From an uncultured Treponema sp. (GTDB taxonomy: Bacteria > Spirochaetota > Spirochaetia > Treponematales > Treponemataceae): a stretch of 64,000 nt of DNA. The stretch's first letter is position 1; the number at the start of each line of letters is the position of its first letter. The notes under the pieces were generated by a model. It was given only the letters and a program-made list of their open reading frames with translations. It was not told where the DNA came from and ran no database searches. The position numbers and the translations under genes are program-made. The stretch spans positions 17,304 to 81,303 of the forward strand of contig CASGDA010000010.1 of assembly GCA_949300145.1 (NCBI GenBank). The letters are read 5' to 3'. Shown piece by piece: positions 53,409 through 62,800 of the stretch.

Positions 53409-53756
53409 TTACCGCCGGTTCCGGAGAGCGCCCGCCGATTCAATATATTCCTCCACGGCGGTGTTTTCATACATGCGGGCGTAATCAAGAGGCGTGTCCC
53501 CGTCATCGTCCTGATCCTGTATATCCATGCCGCACTCCTCCACCAGATACCGCACCATGTCCGCATTATTAATGGCGGCGGATATTTTATTTTGGGAATC
53601 CGTAAGGAGCCGCAATAATCCAATCAAATTTTCCCGGATGGGTTTTGCGATACCGTGCGTACTGTTCCCGTGATGCAAATACAAAGCCTGTTTGTTCTTT
53701 TTTACACATGACAAAAAAAACTTGACTTTAGAAGTGTTTGCTTGTATATTGTACAC
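53409..53756 (-). pseudogene. Ankyrin-repeat remnant
   Basis: Only the C-terminal ~55 residues look like ankyrin sequence (DMVRYLVEECGMDIQDQDDD, then GDTPLDYARMYENTAVEEYI). The preceding residues are not repeat-like, and the first codons overlap the promoter of the restriction operon. I read it as the tail of an ankyrin protein whose 5' part was lost when the RM island inserted. It could still be translated as a short protein. Confidence 0.5.
53722..53750 (+). promoter_or_regulatory. Promoter of the type I RM operon
   Basis: -35 TTGACT (53722-53727) and -10 TATATT (53745-53750) have a 17-base spacer. The first usable ATG (53757) lies at the expected transcription start, implying a leaderless message for the first gene. 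Confidence 0.7.
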
Positions 53757-54395
53757 ATGTTAACTCAAAGCACTGCAAAAAACACAGAAGAATTTCTCCT
53801 GGGGGATATTACCCGGTTCCGGAGCGGTTTGGTGTTACGGAGGAAGGAATCAAAAGAAAAAACGGAATTTCAATATCCCTTGCTTACGTTGCAATCCATG
53901 AATCCGAAGGGAAGCATTGACCATAATTCCCTAAAACCCTTTTGGGCTACAGAGGCATTGAATCCGGAGTATCTTACCAAACCGGGGGAAATTGTACTCA
54001 GACTTACAGCTCCATACACGGCTGTTCTTATAACAGATGTCACGAAAGGCTTGGTTGTATCGGCAAACTTTATAATTATCACCTGTATGGAAGACAAAAC
54101 TGTTCCGGAATACCTTGCGTGGCTTTTGAATACGCCGGATTTTAAAAAAGAGATTTACAAGGCAGCTTCCAGTAATATGCTAGACGCAGTAACCGGTGCT
54201 GTTTTTGCCAAAGTAAAAGTCACTTTGCCACCTTTGGAGGTGCAGCAAAAAATCGTTACAGTGTATGAGCTGTCTCAAAAAGAATGTGAGCTTCTCAGAC
54301 GGTTGACGGCAGAAAAAGAAAAATTGTATCAATGGACAATCGAAAGAATACAACGGGGAGAGATTCCCGTAAGAGGAGGACATAATGACCAGTAG
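53757..54395 (+). CDS. hsdS: Half-size type I RM specificity subunit
   Basis: One target-recognition domain (LLGDITRFRSGLVLRRKESK, PLLTLQSMNPKGSIDH, LVVSANFIIITC) and one conserved coiled-coil spacer (LPPLEVQQKIVTVYELSQKE, then LRRLTAEKEKLYQW) are present. Full HsdS has two of each, so this may dimerise to recognise a palindrome or act with the HsdM encoded next. A full HsdS lies 2.5 kb downstream in the same operon. The start at 53757 is the only one that leaves the TRD intact; it overlaps hsdM by 11 bases. Confidence 0.8.
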   Translation: MLTQSTAKNTEEFLLGDITRFRSGLVLRRKESKEKTEFQYPLLTLQSMNPKGSIDHNSLKPFWATEALNPEYLTKPGEIVLRLTAPYTAVLITDVTKGLVVSANFIIITCMEDKTVPEYLAWLLNTPDFKKEIYKAASSNMLDAVTGAVFAKVKVTLPPLEVQQKIVTVYELSQKECELLRRLTAEKEKLYQWTIERIQRGEIPVRGGHNDQ

Positions 54396-55914
54396 AGAAC
54401 AAATCCAGCAAACTTTATGGAAAGCCTGCGACAGCTTCCGGGGGAAAATAGACAGTTCCCGGTACAAAGACTACATTCTTTCCATGCTTTTTGTAAAATA
54501 TTTAAGCGATGTTTCAAAAGAAAAGTACGAGCAGTACAGCAAACAGTATGACGGTGACGAACAGCGCATACAGCGGGCAATGAGCCGGGAACGGTTCGCC
54601 ATTGACAAAGAATCTTCCTTTGACTACCTGTACAGCTCCCGGAACGATCCGGAAATCGGACAAAAAATAAATGTGGCTCTGTCTCTTATCGAGGAACACA
54701 ACAGCGGTAAACTGCGGAACGTTTTCCGGGCAATAGATTTTAACTCTCAGGTGGATTTTGGAGAAATGCGGGAAAAAAATGCCACCCTTAAAAATCTGCT
54801 GGAAGACTTTAACGCTTTGGATTTACGGCCATCCCAACTGGGGTCTGCCGACATCATCGGGGACGCCTATGAATACATGATAGCCAACTTTGCTTCCGAC
54901 GCAGGGAAAAAGGGCGGAGAGTTTTTTACTCCCAGTCAGGTATCGGAACTGATTGCCTCTTTAGTAGAACCACAGGAAAACGACCGTATTTATGATCCTA
55001 CCTGCGGCAGTGGCGGTCTGTTGCTGAAAGCCTACAAAAAAGTGCCTTCCGGCAAGGTTGCAGTGTACGGACAGGAGCTGAATGCCCAAACCTGGGCGCT
55101 GTGTACTATGAATATGTTCCTTCACGGTGTGGACGACGCCCGCATCCGTCAGGGAGACACCTTGTCCAATCCCCAGCATACGGAAAACGACAAACTCATG
55201 AAGTTTCAGGTGGTGGTGGCAAATCCTCCTTTCAGTTTAGATAAATGGGACAGCGGATTTCTTGCCCAGGCAACTCCTGACGCCAAGGGTAAAACGAAAA
55301 TGAGTGCTTCCCTTGACCCCTATAAGCGCTTTGAACTGGGTGTTCCTCCCGCATCAAAGGGGGATTACGCCTTTGTACTTCACATGATTGCAAGTCTTGA
55401 CGAAGAAAAAGGCCGCATGGCCATTGTATTGCCTCACGGGGTTTTGTTCCGGGGTGCTTCCGAAGGAATTATCCGCCGGCAGCTGATAGAACTGAATCTT
55501 TTGGATGCAGTTATCGGCCTGCCTGCCAACCTGTTTTACGGTACCGGCATTCCTGCCTGTATTTTGGTGTTCAAGAAAAACCGCTCCTGTAAAGACGTGC
55601 TGTTTATCGACGCATCCGGAGAAGGCAACTACGAAAAAGGCAAAAACCAAAATATCCTGCGGAATGAAGACATTGCCCGGATTCTGGAGGCATACAAAAA
55701 GCGGACAGACATTGAAAAATATTCCCACGTGGCAACTTTTGAAGAAATCAAAGAGAACGATTTTAACCTGAACATTCCCCGGTACGTGGACACCTTTGAA
55801 GAAGAGGCTCCCGTGGACATAGAAGAAGTGCAGAAAAATATTGCCGATATTGAGTTGGAACTGGTGCAGGTACAGTCCCAGATGAAAAAGTATCTGGAGG
55901 AGTTGGGGCTATGA
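54385..55914 (+). CDS. hsdM: Type I RM modification subunit (N6-adenine methylase)
   Basis: The N-terminal helical domain (QIQQTLWKACDSFRGKIDSS) is followed by the methylase fold: SAM motif YDPTCGSGGLLLKAYKKV and catalytic VVANPPFSLDKWDSG (NPPF, near residue 279). It methylates adenine at sites chosen by HsdS. GAGGAGG precedes the ATG, which lies inside the half-size hsdS. The C-terminus overlaps rhuM by 4 bases, consistent with one transcript. Confidence 0.96.
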   Translation: MTSREQIQQTLWKACDSFRGKIDSSRYKDYILSMLFVKYLSDVSKEKYEQYSKQYDGDEQRIQRAMSRERFAIDKESSFDYLYSSRNDPEIGQKINVALSLIEEHNSGKLRNVFRAIDFNSQVDFGEMREKNATLKNLLEDFNALDLRPSQLGSADIIGDAYEYMIANFASDAGKKGGEFFTPSQVSELIASLVEPQENDRIYDPTCGSGGLLLKAYKKVPSGKVAVYGQELNAQTWALCTMNMFLHGVDDARIRQGDTLSNPQHTENDKLMKFQVVVANPPFSLDKWDSGFLAQATPDAKGKTKMSASLDPYKRFELGVPPASKGDYAFVLHMIASLDEEKGRMAIVLPHGVLFRGASEGIIRRQLIELNLLDAVIGLPANLFYGTGIPACILVFKKNRSCKDVLFIDASGEGNYEKGKNQNILRNEDIARILEAYKKRTDIEKYSHVATFEEIKENDFNLNIPRYVDTFEEEAPVDIEEVQKNIADIELELVQVQSQMKKYLEELGL

Positions 55915-56948
55915 GCAGCGAACCGGCACATACCGGAAGAATTCTGATTTATCAAAACGAAAAGGGCGACACCAAAATCGATGTCTACTTTGAAGAAGAT
56001 ACGATTTGGATGACCCAAAAGGCTATGTGCGAGCTGTATCAGGTGGCTAAATCTTCCGTCAGTGAGCATATTACCAATATTTTTCAGGATGGAGAATTGG
56101 AACCGGAGGCAACTGTTCGGAAATTCCGAACAGTTCAAACCGAGGGAACCCGGCAGGTGACCAGAGAACGGGAGTTTTACAATCTGGACATGATTCTTGC
56201 GGTAGGGTACCGGGTACGGAGTCACGTGGGAATCCACTTCCGCCGGTGGGCAAGCAATATTTTAACCGAGTATATGAAGAAAGGTTTTGCCCTTAACGAT
56301 GAGCGGCTGCGGAATCCAAAGGAATTCGGTGCCGATTATTTTGACGAATTACTGGAACGTATCCGGGATATTCGTGCCAGCGAGAAACGGGTGTATCAGA
56401 AAGTCAAAGAGATATTTGCCCTTTCGGCAGATTACGACAGTAAAAGCGAGATTGCCCAAAACTTTTTTAAATCGGTTCAAAATAAACTGGAATATGCGGC
56501 AACGGGATACACGGCACCGGAAATCATTGCCCGGCGTGCCGATGCCGCAAAGGATAACATGGGGCTGACCTCTTTTAAAGGTGCAAAAGTGCGCCGGAGT
56601 GATGTGACGGTGGCAAAAAACTACATGACGCAGGAAGAAATCAGCACATTGAATCTCATTGTGAATATGTATCTTGATTATGCGGAATTACAGGCAAAAA
56701 GCCGCAAGCCCATGTATATGGCGGACTGGGAAAACAAGCTTGCTGATTTTTTGCGCTTTAACGGACGGGAAGTGCTGGAACATTTGGGAACGGTCAAGCG
56801 AGAACTGGCGGAAAAACTGGCACTGGAACAGTATGAACTCTTTGACACCCACCGCCGGGCTTTGGACTCGGCAGACGATATAGACGAACTGACCGCAGAC
56901 GTAAAGCGGATAAAAAAGGGAGGGGACAACCATGAAACCCGACATTAA
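55911..56948 (+). CDS. rhuM: RhuM-family protein
   Basis: The start IDVYFEEDTIWMTQKAMCEL (BRO/KilA-like N-domain) and FYNLDMILAVGYRVRSHVGI are RhuM signatures. The C-terminal half is helical (FALNDERLRNPKEFGADYFD). RhuM proteins recur inside type I RM operons and pathogenicity islands; their function is not settled. Here it overlaps hsdM by 4 bases and hsdS by 17 bases, so it is likely made in step with the RM subunits. A DNA-binding or regulatory role is inferred. Confidence 0.85.
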   Translation: MSSEPAHTGRILIYQNEKGDTKIDVYFEEDTIWMTQKAMCELYQVAKSSVSEHITNIFQDGELEPEATVRKFRTVQTEGTRQVTREREFYNLDMILAVGYRVRSHVGIHFRRWASNILTEYMKKGFALNDERLRNPKEFGADYFDELLERIRDIRASEKRVYQKVKEIFALSADYDSKSEIAQNFFKSVQNKLEYAATGYTAPEIIARRADAAKDNMGLTSFKGAKVRRSDVTVAKNYMTQEEISTLNLIVNMYLDYAELQAKSRKPMYMADWENKLADFLRFNGREVLEHLGTVKRELAEKLALEQYELFDTHRRALDSADDIDELTADVKRIKKGGDNHETRH

Positions 56949-58200
56949 ACAGCGAATCGAACAAATCCGGCAGGGTGAAGTGCCGGAAGGATACACACAG
57001 TCTAAATATGGCATATATCCAATAAATTGGGATGTTAAAAAATTAGGTCATTATATCAAGGAATACAAAGAACTGTCTAACGATATACAAACCTTTCCCG
57101 TATACTCATCAACGCGTAAAGGACTAATGCGTCAATCAGAATATTATGAACAAAAAGAAGCCTCTGAAACAAATATGGGATATAGAATAGTACCTTGTAA
57201 TTATGTAACATATCGCCATATGAGCGATGATGATATATTCCATTTCAATATAAATAATACTGGAAGTAAAATTCTTGTAAGCAGTGAATATCCTGTATTT
57301 AATTTGACTAATGAAGCAGCCCTTGGCTTTCTGATCCCTATTTTAAATTATTCTGTTTACTTCCGTTATTTTTGTAGAACTCAAAAGCAGGGTGGAACAA
57401 GAACCCGATTATATTTCAAAAACTTATCGCAATATCATATTCCATTTCCCCCTCTTCCCGAACAGCAAGAAATCGCCGCCATTCTCACCACCCAGGACAG
57501 GGTAATCGAGCTCAAGCAACAGCTCCTTGCCCAAAAACAGCAGCAGAAAAAGTACCTTATGCAGCAGCTTTTGACAGGAAAAAAACGCCTGCCAGGGTTT
57601 AGCGGGGAGTGGAAAAAAGAGTTGCTTGGCAATATTGCAGTGAGACATATTAAGCGAAATACCATAGGAAATTCTAATGTCCTTACAATTTCTGCTCAGT
57701 ATGGACTAATCAATCAATCTGAGTTTTTTAATAAAACAATTGCTAGCGACGATAAAAGCGATTATTACTTACTAGAAAAAGGTGATTTTGCTTATAATAA
57801 AAGTTATTCTAGCGGATACCCATTTGGAGCTATCAAACGATTAACACGTTATGATATAGGAATAGTATCTCCTCTTTATATTTGTTTTAGGATAAGTAAA
57901 GAAAATGTTTCTGGGGAATTTTTAGATCAATATTTTGAGGCTGGACTTTTAAATCATGAAATACAAGCCATTGCTCAAGAAGGTGCTCGTAATCATGGTT
58001 TATTAAATATTGCAATAGATGATTTTTTTAACTCAAAAATTCTTCTTCCCCCTTTCGAAGAACAAACCGCTATCGCCAATGTTCTTTCCGCCGCCGACCG
58101 TGAAATCGACTTACTTCGGCAAAGTATAGAATCGGAAAAACAAAAGAAAAAAGCCCTGATGCAGCTTTTGCTGATGGGAATTGTGAGGGTAACAGTATGA
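56932..58200 (+). CDS. hsdS: Type I RM specificity subunit (full length)
   Basis: Two target-recognition domains alternate with two conserved spacers: PLPEQQEIAAILTTQDRVIE with KQQLLAQKQQQKKYLMQQLL, and PPFEEQTAIANVLSAADREI with SEKQKKKALMQLLLMGI. The TRDs are AT-rich against a balanced spacer, as expected for exchanged domains. It determines the methylation and cleavage site with HsdM and HsdR. Its last 18 bases, including the stop, recur exactly before the phosphatase gene at 59070. Confidence 0.93.
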   Translation: MKPDIKQRIEQIRQGEVPEGYTQSKYGIYPINWDVKKLGHYIKEYKELSNDIQTFPVYSSTRKGLMRQSEYYEQKEASETNMGYRIVPCNYVTYRHMSDDDIFHFNINNTGSKILVSSEYPVFNLTNEAALGFLIPILNYSVYFRYFCRTQKQGGTRTRLYFKNLSQYHIPFPPLPEQQEIAAILTTQDRVIELKQQLLAQKQQQKKYLMQQLLTGKKRLPGFSGEWKKELLGNIAVRHIKRNTIGNSNVLTISAQYGLINQSEFFNKTIASDDKSDYYLLEKGDFAYNKSYSSGYPFGAIKRLTRYDIGIVSPLYICFRISKENVSGEFLDQYFEAGLLNHEIQAIAQEGARNHGLLNIAIDDFFNSKILLPPFEEQTAIANVLSAADREIDLLRQSIESEKQKKKALMQLLLMGIVRVTV

Positions 58201-59087
58201 AAGATGAAGATGTATTTAACAGCATTAACTCAACCAAAGAGTTGCGTAATTTCCTTGAAAAGAAAGGAAAAAATCACAATTGTTTTTATCACTACACAAC
58301 ATGGGACACCTTTATTAAAATTTACGAAAACAAATCTTTCTTGGCAACAAATCATCTGTCAAAAAATCTGAACGATCAACATGAATTAAGGAATAAAAAA
58401 GGAGATAATTTATATCATGTCTCTTTTTCTTATGGCGAAGCAGAAATTATGCCCATGTGGATTTTATACGGAATTCCGAAAACACAGGCAGTCAGAATCG
58501 GAATTCCAAGGGGAAATATGAAAAAATGGATTACAGAATTACAAATGGATAAGAAAAGATTCGATATGGTAACACTTACCGATATAATTTATCAGAATGA
58601 GAAAAATGAAAAAAAGAATGAAAATAAAGAAATAATTAAAAAAGAAAAAATAATTTATTCTTGGCAAGAATTGCATCGTGATTTTTCTAAAAATGAAAAT
58701 TTAAAAAATGAATTAAAAATATCTCCTGACTTAATAGGATGTGTAAAACATTACGCCTGGCATTATGAAAATGAAGTCAGGCTTTTGGTATCGTTACCCC
58801 AAAAAACTGATGAAAGGATTAAGCTTGAATTTTCTGATGATATAAGAGACAGTTTTAAAATTATGACCGGACCACACTTTGATTTATCTACATGCAAAAA
58901 TCATGAACTTTATGATGAACTTTGCGGAAAAAAAAGAATTGTCCAAAGTACATTTAAAACAGATGATGTAAACTATAGAGAATTATGTGGAAACTGTATC
59001 CATGAATTCAGCAAAAAAACTGAGGAGTAAAATATCATAGTTGAAAGATTTTAATTGGAAAGAAAAATCGTGAGGGTAACAGTATGA
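58183..59087 (+). repeat. 18-bp direct repeats flanking the DUF2971 gene
   Basis: GTGAGGGTAACAGTATGA occurs at 58183-58200 and 59070-59087. The first copy holds the hsdS stop and the DUF2971 start; the second holds the ribosome site and ATG of the phosphatase. Deleting one repeat unit would place the phosphatase start on the hsdS stop as ATGA. Confidence 0.9.
58197..59030 (+). CDS. DUF2971 domain protein
   Basis: FYHYTTWDTFIKIYENKSFL with NDQHELRN and HYAWHYENEVRLLVSLPQKT are typical of DUF2971, whose function is unknown but which is frequent in defence and mobile regions. It is very AT-rich and Lys/Asn-rich, unlike hsdM/hsdR. The start overlaps hsdS as ATGA and uses the ribosome site in the first copy of the 18-bp repeat. 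About 54 bases separate it from the phosphatase gene. Confidence 0.75.
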   Translation: MKDEDVFNSINSTKELRNFLEKKGKNHNCFYHYTTWDTFIKIYENKSFLATNHLSKNLNDQHELRNKKGDNLYHVSFSYGEAEIMPMWILYGIPKTQAVRIGIPRGNMKKWITELQMDKKRFDMVTLTDIIYQNEKNEKKNENKEIIKKEKIIYSWQELHRDFSKNENLKNELKISPDLIGCVKHYAWHYENEVRLLVSLPQKTDERIKLEFSDDIRDSFKIMTGPHFDLSTCKNHELYDELCGKKRIVQSTFKTDDVNYRELCGNCIHEFSKKTEE

Positions 59088-59581
59088 CGGAAATATACAA
59101 AGATATTTTTATCGGTAATGAGCAGGATTATTATGCAATTCAGAATGAAAGCGGTTGGGCTGTTCTTCATTGTTGTAAACATCCGTTCCATTGTCAATTT
59201 GTAGGTTATCGCAGAAAATTATCACCTTCTCATCCGGATTACGCATTTAAACGCCTTGGCAATGAGATGGCGCTTAATCTTGTGGATATGGATACTTTTA
59301 GTGAAAGCTACTTGGAATTTAATCGTAAAATGTTTGAAACAGCATTCAATTTTCTTGATGAATACAGAGAACAGGGATATAAAATTTTGATTCACTGCAA
59401 TCAAGGAGAATCCCGGGGGCCGACACTTGGCATGTTATATGTTGCAACTCTTGGGGCATTTGGATATGCTGATTTTGAGACTTCTGTCCAAAAACTTAGG
59501 GAAATATATCCGACATATTCACCTAAAAAAAATATTTTTTTGACAGTTAAGAACCTCTGGAAAAACTTTGTAAAAAATTAA
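59084..59581 (+). CDS. CX5R phosphatase (tyrosine/dual-specificity type)
   Basis: HCNQGESRGPT contains the Cys104-x5-Arg110 signature of protein tyrosine / dual-specificity phosphatases, with LNLVDMDTFSESYLEF upstream supplying a possible general-acid Asp. At 165 residues it is a single domain with no signal peptide. The substrate could be a phosphoprotein, a nucleotide or an RNA cap-like end. It sits inside the RM operon between DUF2971 and the small protein. Its ribosome site and ATG are the second copy of the 18-bp repeat. Confidence 0.75.
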   Translation: MTEIYKDIFIGNEQDYYAIQNESGWAVLHCCKHPFHCQFVGYRRKLSPSHPDYAFKRLGNEMALNLVDMDTFSESYLEFNRKMFETAFNFLDEYREQGYKILIHCNQGESRGPTLGMLYVATLGAFGYADFETSVQKLREIYPTYSPKKNIFLTVKNLWKNFVKN

Positions 59582-59595
59582 AAGGAGGTCAAAAT

Positions 59596-59769
59596 ATGGC
59601 AACCAATCCACCAAGTGGTGATAATCACAGAAACGGTGCTGTAAAAAACCGTTCGCAAGTTCATAATCCTGTTACGGATCAGTGGGTAAAAAGAGATAGT
59701 GAGACAGGACGCTTTATAGATGTCAAAAAAGATGGTACTCCTTTTAAGGGTGTTAGAAAAGAAAAGTAA
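59596..59769 (+). CDS. Small conserved protein, 57 residues
   Basis: An AAAGGAGG site precedes the ATG and the frame is MATNPPSGDNHRNGAVKNRS, with later QVHNPVTDQWVKRDSETG and GTPFKGVRKEK. It is basic and glycine/asparagine-rich and I recall similar ~57-residue proteins near type I RM and phage genes, function unknown. It lies 14 bases after the phosphatase stop and 66 before hsdR. The strong ribosome site and codon pattern support it as real despite its length. Confidence 0.75.
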   Translation: MATNPPSGDNHRNGAVKNRSQVHNPVTDQWVKRDSETGRFIDVKKDGTPFKGVRKEK

Positions 59770-59835
59770 CATCAAATACATAAAGTGGAGTTTCAATTTC
59801 CCGCTTCCGTAATTTTTCTGTAAGGAGACTGACGC

Positions 59836-62800
59836 ATGAACAGCGACTCTTATCTTGAAAAAAATATTTCTCAAAATCCGGCGGTGGAACTTTTTCAGGC
59901 ACTGGGCTACACCTACATTTCCCCGGAAGACTGCGAGCTACAGCGGGGCAGTCGGTATCATGTGCTTTTAAAAGATATCCTCCGGGAACAGCTGCGCACC
60001 ATGAATCGGTTTACTTATGCCGGAACGGAAAAGGAATTTTCTGCCGCCAACATTCAACAGGCAATTAACGACTTGGAACTTCCCCTTACAGACGGACTTG
60101 TTCGCACTTCCGAAAAAATCTACGACGCCTTGCTTTTAGGAAAAAGTTATCCCGAACTGGTGGGAGCCGGCAAACCCCAGAGTTTTAATCTTAAATACAT
60201 AGACTGGGACCATCCGGAAAACAATGTGTACCATGTGACAAAGGAATTTTCCGTAGAAAGTCAGGATAAGCTGCACAATGCCCGTCCGGACATAGTGCTG
60301 TTTGTGAACGGTATTCCCTTTGCAGTCATTGAATGCAAACCTCCGGAGATTTCCGTGGAACAGGGAATAAGTCAAACCGTAAGAAATCAGCAGGAAGACT
60401 ATACGCCCCAGCTCTACGTTTTTGCCCAAATTGTGGCGTCAACAAACAAAAACTCAGTAAAATATGCCACTTGCGGTACGCCAAAAAAGTTTTGGAGCCT
60501 GTGGAGGGAACAGGATACCGCCTTTTTGGAACAGGAACTTGCCCGCTGTGTTCCCCACAGAACGCCTACGGAGCAGGACAGGATTTTCATTTCTCTTTTC
60601 AGTATCCACCGTCTTTTGGAGTTGACCCGGTACTTTGTACTTTTTGATGCCAACGTAAAAAAAATATGCCGGTATCAGCAGTATTTTGCCATAAAAGAAA
60701 TCATAAAAACCGTTTCTCAATATAATAGCGACGGCACCAGAAAAGGTGGCGTTATCTGGCACACCCAGGGCAGCGGTAAAAGTCTTACCATGGTAATGCT
60801 GGCAAAATACCTTTTAATGGAACTTTCAAACATTTCTCCCAAAGTGGTGGTTGTCACCGACCGCAAGGAACTGGACAATCAGATTGCCGGAACCTTTGCC
60901 CATACCCGTCTTATTCCTGCCCAGGCCACCAGCGGAGCAAATCTGGTGGAGTTAATCGATAAAGGCAAAGCAGATATTATCACCACCATTATCAATAAAT
61001 TTAACACCGCAGAAAACCAGGAGGTAAAAAACAATTCTGCCGATGTGTTCGTTCTTATAGACGAAAGCCACCGCTCCAATTACGGCCAACTGGCAGCAAA
61101 AATGCGGAACGTGTTTCCCCGGGCTTGCTACATCGGTTTTACCGGTACACCTTTGATGAAGCAGGAAAAAAACACCTTAACAAAATTCGGTACCTTGATT
61201 CATAAGTACACGATTCAAGACGGTGTTGACGACAAAGCCATTGTTCCTTTGATTTATGAAGGCCGTTTTGTGGAACAGAACGTTGATGAAGCAAACATTG
61301 ATTTGTGGTTTGAACAAACTACCAAACGCCTTACAGAAGCCCAGAAAAACGACCTTGCCAAAAAGTGGAGCAGCATCCGTCGTCTTGCTTCTACCAATGC
61401 CAGAATAAAACGTATTGCTCTTGATATAAACAATCACTTTATAGAAAGCGTAAAGAATACCGGCTTTAAGGCAATGCTGGCGGTAAATTACAAACGGGAC
61501 GCCGTGCGGTATCTGAAATGTTTTGAGGAATTCGGGGACTTGGAATGTGCCGTGGTTATTTCTTCTCCCGATATGCGGGAAGGTGTGGAGGACATTGACG
61601 AAGGAACCGACGACATGGTTTTAACGTTCTGGAATAAAATGATGAAGCAGTATTCCAGCCCCGACAAATACGAAGAAGCACTTAAAGACAAATTTTGTGC
61701 CGGAGACATAGACATCCTTATTGTGTGCAGTAAACTTCTTACCGGATTTGACGCACCGATTTGCCAGGTGTTGTACATCGATAAAGAACTGAAAGAACAC
61801 GGACTGTTGCAAGCCATTGCCCGGACAAACCGCCTCCGGGAAGGAAAAGACTACGGCCTTATTGTAGACTACCGGGGACTAATAGAAAAACTTGATACGG
61901 CATTGGATATGTATGCCGGAGCCGGCTTGGAAAACTTTGACGGCGGCGATTTAAAAGGTGTTATTACCGATGTGGTGTCTGCCGTGGGAACCTTGCGGCA
62001 ATCTTACAGTAACCTTTCAGAACTGTTTTCAGGCATTGACCTTAAAGACACAGAGGCTGTGGAAACTTCCCTGGCAGATGAAAAAAGAAGGGAAGATTTT
62101 TACAACGGACTGTGTATTTTCGGCAAAGCATTGAACATTGTTCTGAATTCCCAAAAAGCCTACGAAGCTATACCTAAGGACGAAATAAAAAAGTATAAGG
62201 ATGCCTTTGTGTTTTTTTCAAAGGTACGCCGCAGTGTTAAAATCAGATACGGAGATGCAGTGGACAACAAAGAATATGAGCCTCTCATGCAAAATCTGTT
62301 GGACACCCATCTTTCCGTAGCAGGTCTCAAACAGATTACCGCTCCCGTGGATATTCTCAATAAAGAAGATTTTGAAAAAGAGTTGCAGGAACTTACATCC
62401 GCCAGGGCAAAGGCAGAGGCTATTGCCAGCAGACTTACAAAATCCATCAGTGAAAAGTATGAAGAAAATCCCGCCTATTACCACAGTTTTTCAAAGCGCA
62501 TAAAAGAAGCGTTGGAACAGTACCGGGATAAAATTATTTCCGATGCGGAATATCTTGAGAAAATGCAGGCAATCGTAAATGATTTCCGCAGCGGCAACAG
62601 CGGTTTGTCTTTTCCGGAATCAATAAAAAATGATGTGAACGCCCAGGCCTTTTACGGAGTGATTTCCGCCGTTTTTGACGGTGCTTCGGAAGTAAAGGAA
62701 GCTGATATTTCTTATGAATCCACAGCCCAGATTGCAAAGGACATGACCAAAATTATAGAAGAGCACAGTCAGGTTGATTGGAGTCAGAATAAGACCATTC

